The notes beneath the pieces are model-generated. The model was not told the DNA's origin. It ran no database searches and saw only the letters and a program-made list of their open reading frames with translations. A DNA stretch of 64,000 bases from Saururus chinensis (Eukaryota; Streptophyta; Magnoliopsida; Piperales; Saururaceae). The translations under genes were made by a program, and so were the position numbers. The stretch spans positions 63,046,581-63,110,580 of the forward strand of contig CP141140.1 of the NCBI GenBank assembly GCA_035235625.1, written 5' to 3'. This document shows, piece by piece, positions 47,308 through 59,300 of this stretch (position 1 is the first letter of the stretch; the number at the start of each line of letters is the position of its first letter).

Positions 47308-47514
47308 CTCCCACTATCTCTTATTAAGTGTCTCATTTCAAAAAGACATTTGTCCCGTATTAAATATTCTATTTCTCATATGCCTACCATGCAGAAAGAT
47401 TCTAACATGCTTCTTATTATGGTAGGAGTTGTCTTTTTGTGGTCCGAAGTGCTTCTTATCTTCCTTAAATGTTAGACTTTTAATAAATAATCAATTAATA
47501 TGAAACGAAGGGAG
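47308..47514. mobile_element. Stowaway MITE (207 bp)
   Basis: Left end CTCCCACTATCTCTTATTAA and right end TTAATATGAAACGAAGGGAG, flanked by TA (47306-47307 and 47515-47516). Confidence 0.8.
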
Positions 47515-47881
47515 TAACTATTTGTAGGAGTTGCTTATTAGTATCATATGCAATTCTGATAGTGTGCAACGGAATGATATCTTCTTCGGTGAAAATCAGT
47601 GACATGGCAGTACATAGACACTTCGGGTCAATTAAGGTTCAATATTGGCTCTTCCAGTATGACAATAATATGATTATGGGATCTTAGAGTATCTCCCTTG
47701 CACCCACATTGTTGCCATATAGGTTGCAAAATTATTTACAGTTTCCTTCAAATGGAATAGCGCTTGGTAATAAAGAAAATTTCATTTGATCAAAGAAAGA
47801 CTCATAGTAGATGCTATTTTGGTATTGCGTATTGGTTATCTTGAAAGTATACAGTAGTTTTATATTTTGGAATAAGAAAAA

Positions 47882-48081
47882 GTTTATATGAGCCAGGGCT
47901 CATATCTGCTTATGTGAGCCCAGGCTTTATGGGCCGTTGGATTTACATCCGATGGCCCATAATATTTATGGATTTTATGAATATTATAAACCCATGAGTA
48001 ATATGAGCCGCCAGATGTAAATCCGATGGTCCATAGAGCTCGGGCTCACATAGAAATATATGAGCCCAGGCTCATATAAAC
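47882..48081. mobile_element. Foldback MITE with palindromic terminus, copy 2 (best preserved)
   Basis: The termini GTTTATATGAGCCAGGGCTC and GAGCCCAGGCTCATATAAAC are inverted copies; each contains a GAGCC-GGGCTC palindrome. The interior repeats GGGCCGTTGGATTTACATC and its complement, so nearly the whole element folds back. GGAATA lies just outside on both sides (near 47869 and 48091), a possible target duplication. Confidence 0.7.
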
Positions 48082-50732
48082 AAGACTCTTCGGAATATGT
48101 CAAATGAATTTGTAACGGTTAATGTTGTTGGGCCACTATCCAAAATCTGCCTATATCAGTTTCATTTTTTTTACTTTAATTTGATTAGAGCTAATCTATT
48201 TAGGTGAAACAAAAATCATATTTCTGAATACTATCTGAGGTAATCTGCTACTATATCCCTTGCCTCACACTCCCTCTTCTAATACTGCAAAATAGAGAGT
48301 AAAACATAAGACAAAGCCGTATTTTTTTTATCTTTCAACGAACTTGACTAATGACATGCCCAATGTATTAAAAAATACTCCATTAAGGCCACCGATATTT
48401 GTACTTAATAATGCTACGTGCGCTGAAGCACATGATAACTTGATGGATGTCCTCCGAGCAGGTCTCATGCCCAAAGGTGGCCCTACACATGTATTGTGTG
48501 TAACAAAGGAGTCCTGGGTGCAAACATATAGCATATTAATATAGTTATATTTTTTTAAAGGTTAAAAATAATTATTATTGTCGTTAATTAGTATTTTGGG
48601 GTTTTATTGAAAGAGGAAGTTAGAAAGGGGAAATATTAAACTCCATCTGTCTTATATTAAAAGTTATATTTTTTTAAAAAATATTGAATGGTGAAACACA
48701 CATTTAAGATAAGGGAAAATAGGATTATTATATTTTTTTAAGTACTCAATTATTTAAATTAAACAAAGTAGAATAATTAATATTGAACAAACTTTTTAAA
48801 AAAACAGAGACATCCACACATACTATATGTCCCATGTATTGAAGAAGAATGACCTTATAGCTAAGGACCTCAATCCCAATCTTCAAAGTAGAAAGGGGGC
48901 ATGCCCAAAGTTGGTGTAGGAAAGGGAAAGGCCATAGTGATAGGAAGAAGCACTGGAGGAGGCAGAAGGTCTTTGAAAGAGTTGGAGTTGGATTAAGAGT
49001 TAGTCTAATTAGGAGTTATTTAAATGTTATTAAGGAATAAGGGCGTTTATATACTTATTCTCCCACTTTCCCCAAATCCAAACAAAGCTTTAATTCTTAG
49101 TCTATTATTATTTATCTTTATTTGATGAGCCTTAGGAGCATATTAGTGAGCCCATTAATACTTCTATTTAAACATAAGGGGTTAGCTTAATTTTAGTTAG
49201 TGAATGAATAATCTTTTTTACTTAATTCTCATTCTTCTATCCTAATGTCCCCTTTCTATGTCACTATGCTTTTATATTCCTCTTCTTGACACATTGCTTA
49301 CCATGAGCCTAATATTTGTTAATTTCTTGAAGAAATAATCATCACACCTTTAAAAAAAATATTAAGTTATGGATAAAATTTTCACTTACATGGTTATTAA
49401 AATAATTTTTTTAGGAAAATGATATTTATACTCTAATTTTTCTACACCATAAGCCTTACAATTGGATAGGGAAAGTGAGACCCACCTAACAATATGAGAT
49501 TCATTTTTTCCTATCTAATCAAATTGGTATAAGGCCTATGAGTGTAAAGATCATGGTATTAGAATATCAATATAATTTTCTTATGATTTAATTCACTTTC
49601 TTTTAGCCTAAAAATTGAACAATTTGATGGGAAAATGAGAGAGAAAGAACTTAACCATTTTACTATGGATCCACTAGATCGATGTCATACATACTAACAC
49701 ACATTTGCTAATGTATATACCACCAATCTTAAATGACTTTTAAACCTAACTTACACTAAATTCATTGTAGAGGGAAAACATAAAAGACTGCCAAAAAAGA
49801 AAGAGGACTACAGATCAATAAGGTTATGTCAAACAGGGTTATACCGTTGTAAAATGCTTATTCATCGTATGAAGATTTCTGACCCTTGGAGGGTTTTACT
49901 GTCCACTGTGGTGCCAATTATTGAGTCAGACAAACCAGTAGTAAATGCTGCCTCTCACGTGTATTGACTTTTTCCTTTTTCTTTTAATGTTGTGAATGAA
50001 AGAAAGGGAGTTTCTCCGTTGGCTCCTCTGTTGTTTTGGAATCATGTTCCGTTTTGTTTTTTAAAAAATAAATGAAGAGAACCATAAGATTTAAGTAAAA
50101 AGGATTTTTTTTTCCTTGTCAAGTAAAGTCAAAATTGGAGAAGCCAAGGGTACATTTGAGAACAAGGATTTTGGCCATATATGTGATTTAATCCAAATCT
50201 TATGTTTGACAACATATTTTGGGGTAGAATTTAATTGTCCCAAATCACGTCACTTGTTATACAACTAAAAAGTAGATAAACTCAAATCACAGGGTTAATC
50301 ATATCTTTTACAAATCTCACTTAAGTGGGATTCTTATCTAAGTCATTTTCTCCTCACCCGCTTCTCCTCTTCATCTCTCCCATTTTCCCTCTTTTTGGGT
50401 TTCTGTTCTTATTATCAATGTGAAACCAAATCTTAACCAAATTCCACATTCCCAAATGAAGGAATTTAAAATCTCCCTTTTAAAATCACATAGTTCTTAA
50501 ATACTTAATTCTTAAATACAGATTTTACTTATTCTATAATCTACAATAACATGATTTAAACGTTAATTTTTTTTTCCAGTCAAGTAAAGCCAACATTGAA
50601 GGAGTCATGTCAATATTACAAACGTTTATCAAGTCATGAGCAATATATGTAGGTGCTACCTATTCAATATAATGATTACATTTAATGTGTGCTACAGCGG
50701 TAGGTCATACATTTACTTCCAACTTGAGTAAT
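48082..50732. other. Intergenic with a decayed Stowaway-like element
   Basis: At 48641 a CTCCATCTGTCTTATATTAA terminus opens a Stowaway-like stretch ending near 48808. Overlapping open frames at 48328-48544 lie on opposite strands and match nothing. No gene recognised. Confidence 0.5.
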
Positions 50733-50865
50733 ATGAAATGGGCAGCTCGGTGGTCGTTCCTTGCATTTATTTTGCGGTTGCTGAGACTTGGCTTCAAATG
50801 ATTGTGACTCGCCCACAGTATCTCTCCTAGATATGACCTTAGTTTAAAATAAAAAAGTTTATGAA
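50733..50865 (+). mobile_element. tRNA-derived SINE remnant
   Basis: Contains a box A-like CAGCTCGGTGG (50742-50752) and, about 45 bases on, a box B-like ACTTGGCTTCAAAT (50786-50799). An ACTCGCCCACAGTATCTCTC tail region and an A-rich end (to about 50865) follow. This order is that of RNA polymerase III SINEs. The internal promoter is decayed. Confidence 0.55.
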
Positions 50866-53812
50866 AGATTGGTTAATTTATGCCTGCAAATATATACAAA
50901 AATTCTTATATAAGTTTTGGTTAAATATAACCAAACTCATGTGAAAGTTTTTGTTGGGTAAATATCATTAGCTCTTTGCACAAAAATAATAAATGAATTT
51001 TTAGAATATGGAAAAATTTAACATGTATCCGGTTGTATTGAGTGCTCACATGTAACACAACATATCAAAGGCTATCGGAACTTGATTTGATGGCACCTGT
51101 GATATGCACGTGGGCGGATCAAAACCTGCTTACCCTGTGTGATAGCATATGCACATAGGCATATGCAAACCACATATAAACAGAGCATTTAGAATATTTA
51201 CCCTTAAATAAGTTTATATTCCCTCCAACCCACGCATTAATAATTTGTTTTGAAAAAATAAATAGAGCAATTTATGAGGGAGTATACTCCTTTCATCCCA
51301 TATTAATAGTTATATTTAAAAAAAATTAAATTTATTAATAATAAATAAAAATTAAGCTTATGATACTCTTTTTTAAATACCCAAATTATTTAAATTTAAC
51401 AAAATATAATTATTAATATGAAACAAATTTTTTGCTAAATAAAATTATTAATTTAAAATAGAAGGACTATTAATTTACACACAAAAAATGTTGAAAAAGT
51501 CCATTTGAAAAAAAAGAGTATATCACATAGCAATAACTTTATGTTGCTCAATTTAAGTGGCTACGAATATAAAAATAAAATCTCATAAGCTTATTTTCGG
51601 TTCTCTTAGTTGCAGATCTTACACTCAAGAAAAATCAGGAGCAAAGTTACACAAGTATACATATGGGAAATTTATAACATGTAAAAATTTATTTATTTTT
51701 AAAAAATTAAAATTATATATATATATATATATATAGTGTCAAATGATAGTTGTTTGGAGTCTCACACTTACGCAAACTTTGTCTTAAATTTCAAATGAAG
51801 TGAAAAACAATAGTCGAGTATTATATTGAATTTGTTAAGACGTTGAAAGTTTTAATTATTAAGTAAAATTTATTATTTTTGTACCTTAGTAAGTATTGCA
51901 ATGAAAAAAGCTCACAGAAAGAAGATAATTAAATCAAGCGTGTATGTTTTGTCCTTAAGATATAATTTGTCATCCATACTGGTGCATAAGAATTACTTAA
52001 GCGTTAGTCTCTTAAGATAAGATGATTTACCATACGTTGTAAAAGTACCTTCTAACAAAATTTGTCATGATTGAAAACTATCCATAATTTGTTATATTCT
52101 TTTATTATACTCTATCCATCTTGCATTAATAGTTTTATTTAATTTTTTAAAATAAATTAATTTTAATTTTTTTAAATTAATTAAAACTATTAATTTATGA
52201 CAAAAAAATATTAATTAATAAAAAGTTCTTTCTGAAAGTTGGACATATATATTATATTTAAGTATTATATCTGTTCTACAAGTTTCTAATTTTTAAGAAT
52301 CAATTTGCAGGGGGGGAGGGTAGAATCGATATTTGAATGTTGCATGAGGGGCAAAATACGGAATATAGAAAAACAGCCAATCTCGAATGTCTGCTGTTTC
52401 TCAAATGTGGGCTTCCTCAAAGTTCAGTATAGTATTAATCTACTCCCGGGGATGCAGGCCCCGCACATGTGGTATTTCGATTAATGTGCAAGGGATTCTA
52501 GGCGCTGTCGGCACTGGAGTACGAGGTTTGGCCACTTTAGACGTACGTGGGCTTCTTGCCTCCATACCTAGAATTAGTGACTGTAAAGCTCATGTCCTTC
52601 TGACCGGTGCCCTCCACATTGTGGGAGGTTCTGGCCCTAAATAAGGCACGGGTTATTGGTCACGAGATGTAAGTGTTTAATTTTTTTAAAATAAAAAATT
52701 AATTTATTTAAAAAAACTAAATATGATACTACATGACAAAAGGAGGATATAATTAACGCTTACATGTGATTTATATGAACATGTTAATTAAAAGATATAT
52801 AGAGCACACTTTGAAGCAGCTTAAATTAACGGAGAGGGGCGTTATCTCTATACGATTGACATAAATTTACTTTATTAATAGAGGGAAATATTTTTATGTT
52901 TCATATTCATTGTGAGCTGACCGTAAAGAATATATGTGAAATCGTTTATTTTTAACATCGACGGTCTAAATAACCCCTAACAGGGCTCAAATAAAGTGAT
53001 GATATGAACAACAATCGATGATTAATATGCGAACAGATTTCGACTTCCTCATCATGTTGCGACTGTTGGCCCATCTTCTAAACCAGTAGAGCCACTGTTC
53101 CTTGCATTGCAAACAAAAGAGTGGTCAATCGTCATCTTGATTTATTTGTAAGGTGGTAGTAGGACACTGGAGGAGGTTGCGTGTAGCCGTGTAGGGGGCT
53201 AAGCTAGGATCTCACATAAAATAAAAGATTGTGATGGTTTAACAACATCTCACGTGTGGTCATTACTGGATAACGTTAGTGATTAAATATGAGATCACCA
53301 TTAAGGAGAAAAGGACTCATTTATATTGAATAATGATATCCAATCTAATATTCTAATCTCCATTATCTGATTGGTTTTGCTCAGCATGTTCAACTATGAT
53401 TCTGGGCAGTTGAAAGGTACAAACAAAAATATCCGTAGAGAGCTCAGAGGGCTAGGTCAGGCTTGTTGCAAAGTAGGAAGACGTAATACACTTAGTTTGT
53501 CTACCCAGCCAATTACATATTTTTTTTATCTTATATTAATAATTTTATTTAATAAAAAAAATTAATACTTAAAAAAGAGTATCATGAGTTTATTTTTTAT
53601 TTTTTTAATTAAAATTAATATATTTTAAATATAACTATTAATTTTGTACGGAGATTATTTCCATTTCCCTAGTGAATAGCATGGGACCTTAACCACGAGC
53701 CACATAATTAAGTTGTACCTCTTAGTTTGGGTTTATGGGCTAGACACCTAAACCTAATTATAATAACAATATATTTATTTTATTTTATATTAATATTTTT
53801 TTAAAAAAATAA
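50866..53812. other. Intergenic, AT-rich; several decayed Stowaway ends
   Basis: Stowaway-like termini open at 51287 (CTCCTTTCATCCCATATTAA), 52112 (CTCTATCCATCTTGCATTAA) and about 53530. A (TA)n run lies at 51718-51735. The open frame 52387-52644 has no family match. No gene supported. Confidence 0.5.
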
Positions 53813-53947
53813 ATTTATATGAGCTCGGGCTCATGCAAATGATTCATTGGGCTGCCTCCAAGTATTACAGGCTATCGAATATAAATCCATATGTCCATAG
53901 AGCCCGGGCTCAGCAAGTACGCATAAACCCAAACTCATATATATGCG
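53813..53947. mobile_element. Foldback MITE with palindromic terminus, copy 3
   Basis: Left end TTTATATGAGCTCGGGCTCAT and internal AGAGCCCGGGCTCAG match the family at 41326 and 47882; the right end is more degraded. Confidence 0.55.
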
Positions 53948-56340
53948 ACTCTTTTTCAAAATAAATCAACGTAAAATTAGAAGAGTACATGACCGAGCAA
54001 TTTTGCTCTTTGCTCCTATTCAGTATCGGCTGAACGACTTGACAGAACGTTCCCATCATGCAAATTACAATTTCATTCTCATTCTAACCAGTCATTAGCT
54101 AGCATTTGATGAACATTTACCAATCTGTCCCAGGAAAATTGGCTATACATTGCAACTTGTAATCTGTTCCCCCGGTCAAATGAATGAACATCAAGTCTTA
54201 GAAGAGAGTCTCACATCATGGCAAAAGGTGCTACAAGTGTAAATGTCAAAGGATACTGATATTTTCACAACAAACCTACAACTCACACAAGAGTTTTAAT
54301 TTAGATTTCACAAATAGGCCTAACACAAAGTTTACACGGGCTTATTTATTTAAACTAATTAGTGAGTTTTTGAATTTGAAAATATTATTTTTTAATATTA
54401 AATGAGGTTGTATAGCTAACTCCGAGCTAACATGGCCGCGACCAAGGTGCTCCAACTCACTAGCCAGCTTTGAAGTTACAACGCTGACTAGATTTCTCCA
54501 TACTAAATTTATAATTACAACCACTTATCAGATCAGCCCTGAGCAAATTTTAGTCTCTGGATCCGGTAGGCAAATAAGTTGCATTCAGACCGGATCCTGG
54601 ACCGCGTTCTGTCTATTTGGTCCGGACCCGGGCGGCTGTGCGCCATTTTTAATTTTTCAAAATCTGGACGGTCCATCTTTCTTCGTGCGTCTAATTGGTA
54701 CGTAACAACCAGTAGTGGGGACGCACCGCACAGTAAAGATATGAACCGGACTATATTTTCAAACCAGACCGGCTCACATGTCCCTCGCCCAGTTAGATCC
54801 CAGAAACCACAATTATTTTTTAATTAAGAGTTAGCGTCCGATATTCCCTCGTCCTTTGTTTTTTACGGAGAAAATTGTTTTTGTCACTCCTTTGCTAGGC
54901 TAACCAGAATTAAGAAAAATAAAAAACAATCTGGTTCGAATAGGGTTCGGTAAAAAAAACCGCTCGGACCGAATTTTATCTTTTGAACCGTACGGTTCGG
55001 CTGTGGCTAGTGAGCATGGCAGCGGGCCGTATAAGGAATTAGGTATCGAAGATTAAGCCGAGATGTCGACACTCGAGCCGCTCGAGTCGATGAATCTTTG
55101 AAGGTCGAATCCATGGTGCAGAAATCTAATCAGTTCGTAAGGCAAGATTCTTGATAGTCCCTCTAAAATTGAAGAAGATCGCATCTCTAAGCTTGAATTT
55201 TTTGTCCTTATTTCTGACTGCTGTTTTAAATTGGGTGGCTTTTCAGGTTTCTTATCTTCTGAGTTATGGCACCTTCCAATTGAGTTCCATAGCGTTCAGT
55301 TCCGCCTAGATTTCGTCTGATATTTGTTCAATTCCTAAGTTCATCTTCTGGGTTTTGTATATTTGTAGGTAATGATACATTTATGCATCTAGTTTTGATG
55401 ACTTCACATATTGCAGCTTGTAATGAGCTTCATAATTTTCAAATTTCTGTATCTCTTCTATATAGTAAGCTACACCTGTTTTATGTAAATTGGATAGGAA
55501 ATTTAGCTCCGGTAATGCTAACACTCAAGCAAATTTTAGTCTCTTCTGCCTCTTTTTGTTTTCATTTAGTGCTGCTATCTGCCTCGTGATATTTGGAAGC
55601 TTTCTTCACCTGATTTGATCATTATGTCTATTAACTTTCCATGAACAGAAGGTGGATATTTGTACTTTTCGTTCTCCATTTTTTTCAACACTTGAGTAAT
55701 TATTGGCAATGCTATTGTAAAGTAAGGTTAGCAATGGTTTCAAGCTTGTCTGTGATGAACCAATTCGATCTGGCAAGCACCTTCGTCCTTTAGATTGTTG
55801 GAATGACTCGACTGGTAGTGTTTAGTTCCATTATTAATGTATAAATGAGTTTTAAATTTTTTTATTCCATTTGGTTGCTAAATAATGGTCATGTTTCACT
55901 CTCCATTTTTTCCCCTCTTTTGCCATTCGTAATTAATCAGAATGCTTTACTTTTATTTCAGTAAAATGAACAATGATGTAAGCATTTGGGGAATAAAAAA
56001 TTGCCTCATGCATGCACATGCTAATTTGTCCTACTAAAGTAATAAACTAATTAGATCAACTATAAATGCAGCATTCATTATTACAGTTCGAAAGAATCTA
56101 CATTTTCCTACATGCCAAATAATTTCGTGTTGTAGACTTGTAAGATTCTTTTGCGAGATGTTTAGTTGATGCGTCTTGTTAATTTCATAGAGCACACATT
56201 TGGAATTGGATTTTTGGATACTCTTTGTGTTTTCACCAATTTATAATTTAGGTAATGGTTGATTAAGTAATGCCTCTAAGGTCATGATGGTGATTAGTAG
56301 ACTGGCTTGATTGTAGATCATAGAGATTGAGTAATTTTCA
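53948..56340 (+). promoter_or_regulatory. Upstream and probable 5'-UTR region of the BED-ADT gene
   Basis: No coding exon is recognisable. In particular I find no Ser-rich Met-initiated transit peptide leading into the dehydratase. Possible non-coding exon junctions are a donor-like TGAAG|GTCGA at about 55101 and an acceptor-like TTTTCAG|GT at about 55250. Another acceptor-like GATTGTAG lies just before the BED start codon, and an in-frame TAA stands three codons upstream of that ATG. Confidence 0.4.
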
Positions 56341-59300
56341 ATGACTGGAAAGGAGAGGAAGCGGGATATTGGTTGGGATCATGCAATTAAGGTCGATGAT
56401 AGCAGATTCAAAACCAAGTGTAAATGGTGTGGGCACGTAATGTCTAGTGGAGGCATTACACGGCTAAAGATACACCTTGCTGGTATTGGTGGTAATGCTA
56501 CGGCTTGTACTGAATGTCCAAATGAGGTGAGGTTGGCAATGAAAGAGCTTGTCCGAGGTGTCCAGACGAGCTGTAGCAAGTCAAAAACAAAGGGCATTGA
56601 AGCGAATCTTGACCATAGTTATGATGGCCTCCATCTGCGTGATGATAATGCATTTGAAGCTGATGAGAGAGATGAGCTGAGGGTGGTTGCTCTCCAGAAC
56701 CATGAAGATACAGGTGAGATTGTAGGTTTTTCAGTCTTCTCTTACATTATCAGCCATACTTGTAATGAGAACTACTTATAAAGGCAATTTGTTGAGTAGA
56801 CATATTCTTGCTCTTAAGTTGGGTTTCTATACCAATTTTCAGGGAATTTGACCTCAATAGATATACCTAGTTCAGTTAATCAAAGGTCTCGTCTTCGTAT
56901 TGCTTATCAGGTTTTGGAAATAAGCTTATCTCGTGCTTTTCTGTATTGACTTTTTTGAATTATGTCAAAGTTCTGATAATTGGTATTTTAGGGTGCTCCT
57001 GGTGCTTACAGTGAGGCAGTGGCAGAGAAAGCTTATCCAAATTGTGAAACAATTCCATATGAACAATTTCAATCTGCTTTTGATGTAAGTACCTTTTGGT
57101 TTGTTTTGTTTGCCTTTTAAATTTACATTAGAGTGTAAAAGCTATAAAAAGTTTTAGGATTGTCTTTCATCAGGTATCATGGGAGAGTCCGCTTCCTTGC
57201 AGTTTCCATGTCTATTCACAAATTATTTTTCTCTTTTTTTTATAAGGTCTACTAATCATTTATTGGGTGATGTCAATCTCTTAAGATTTTTGTCCTACTG
57301 AACAAGTAAGGCACAAGGAGCATGTAAATTTTTGGCGTACTGGAGATGACGATGTTGAAGAAATCAAACCCTTAAAACATTTGTCTCACTGTTTTCACTC
57401 TTTTGAGATACTTATTTTTCTGGTGCTTCATTTTGTTCATAATAATCGTGACTGGAGAAAGAAAAATAAAATTGTGTTTCTTTTCCAGGTCGCTCTGTCC
57501 TTTTAGTGAACATGCATTTTAACTTTCCTTACGTATGTTTGGGCAGAAACTGATTGGCTATAAATTTGGCATACCCCAATATTTTAGGTAGACTTCTTCA
57601 AACTGGTGGGCTGATCCAAAATTCTTTTTATTTAGTTGTTGATGGTACCTAATATATATTTTAGCGAAAATGTAGATGCTGAAATAATCTGGATACTTGC
57701 TGTTTGTTTAAATACATATTACTCTTATCTGTACTTTCAATACATGTAATCTGCAAATTCATATGTTTGTAGAATTTTTTAGGACTGACATACCATGATG
57801 CAAGTTGATGTTTGTCTAACTATGATTTGTTTGAAGTTTTCTCAGTTTTAGGTAGATAATATAATTTATTTATTTTTGATTGAACACAAAAATTCGAGTA
57901 CTCTTCTCTAAATCATGTGTCATATGCATGTGAAATTTGGATCCTCAGGAATCATAGCAACTGAGTTTTGCGAGGCTGATCTAGGGTTAGCTTCTCAAAA
58001 CGTGCTCATATTGATTCCTTCTAGCTACTATTGATTTTAATACATTATGCTATAAATCTGGTCCGTGTGTTTAGGCTGTTGAAAGATGGCTTGCCGATCG
58101 AGCAGTTTTACCCATCGAAAATTCCCTTGGGGGGAGTATCCATCGGAATTATGATCTCTTACTTCAGCATAAATTGCAAGTTGTTGGGGAGGTGTACTAT
58201 GGAGTTCGCTACTGCTTGCTTGCAAACCATGGTGTGGAAGTTGGAGACCTGAAACGAGTGCTTAGCCATCCTTACGTAAGCTTTTCACTTTTCTGCTGAA
58301 TGTTTCACCCTACCAAACTTGAATGCATGCATTCCGATGCCATTTGGTCATCTTATTTAATATCATCAATGGATCTAGAGAGTTAGGCAGTTTGGTGCAA
58401 CTGATGCTACCTCTGGATCAGGCACTAGCGCAGTGTGAGAATGCACTAATGAAGTTGGGTGTGACTAGAGAAACTTATGATGATACTGCAATTGCTGCAC
58501 AGGTAAAATGCTGTCTGTTATAGAAATAATTTGTTTTAGTTATCTTCCTCTTTTTTCCTATCTCAGTTTTAAGTTTCCACATCACAGGATAGGGTTACTT
58601 TCGTTTGCTACTTGAGGATATGATATTTGTGGTTATCTTCTTCCAATTTCTTTATAAAGTTTTTCTTAGGAAGTCATGTTCTCTCTTGACAATATTTAGA
58701 TCAGCACTGAGTGCAATTAATATATTTACAATATCGTAATGTGTGTTTCATGTCCTATGTAGTTTGTTGCTGCTCATAAGTTTCAGGATGTAGGCACCAT
58801 TGCTAGTTCTCGTGCTGCTGAAATCTATGGGTTGAACATTCTGGCCCATGATATCCAGGTATGTACTGATGCAACCATAGTTGATTACTTCCTTTACTTA
58901 CGACTTATATATTGTAATGTTGTATCATTCTGATTCTATTTTACTAACGATGTATATATTGTAAAGTTGCATCATTCCGATTCTGTCCTTGTGTAGGATG
59001 AGTCTGATAACATTACTCGCTTTCTGATGCTTGCAAGAGAACCAGTTGTTCCAGGTGTCGATAAGCCATATAAGGTTCACCAATTCTACTACCAAAGTTG
59101 TATTTAAGGTTCTTGTCTTTAAGTTGCTTAGTTTAGGCTGCATCTCAAACCGAACTCATAGTGTAAGACAAAGTGGTTGGTTAAAGCATATTTAAGGTTT
59201 CAATATGTTTGTTTTAAACAACGGAGTGCTGGTGGGATGGCTAAGACACCATGCCTTAGGTAGTGGAGGTTGTGAGTTTGCACCCCACTCTGTTGGCCAC

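Noticed and set aside
48328..48544. Overlapping frames on both strands
   Set aside because: Neither resembles a known protein; symmetric openness suggests chance.
52387..52644. 85-residue plus-strand frame
   Set aside because: No family resemblance, and its codon pattern is not distinct from the surroundings.
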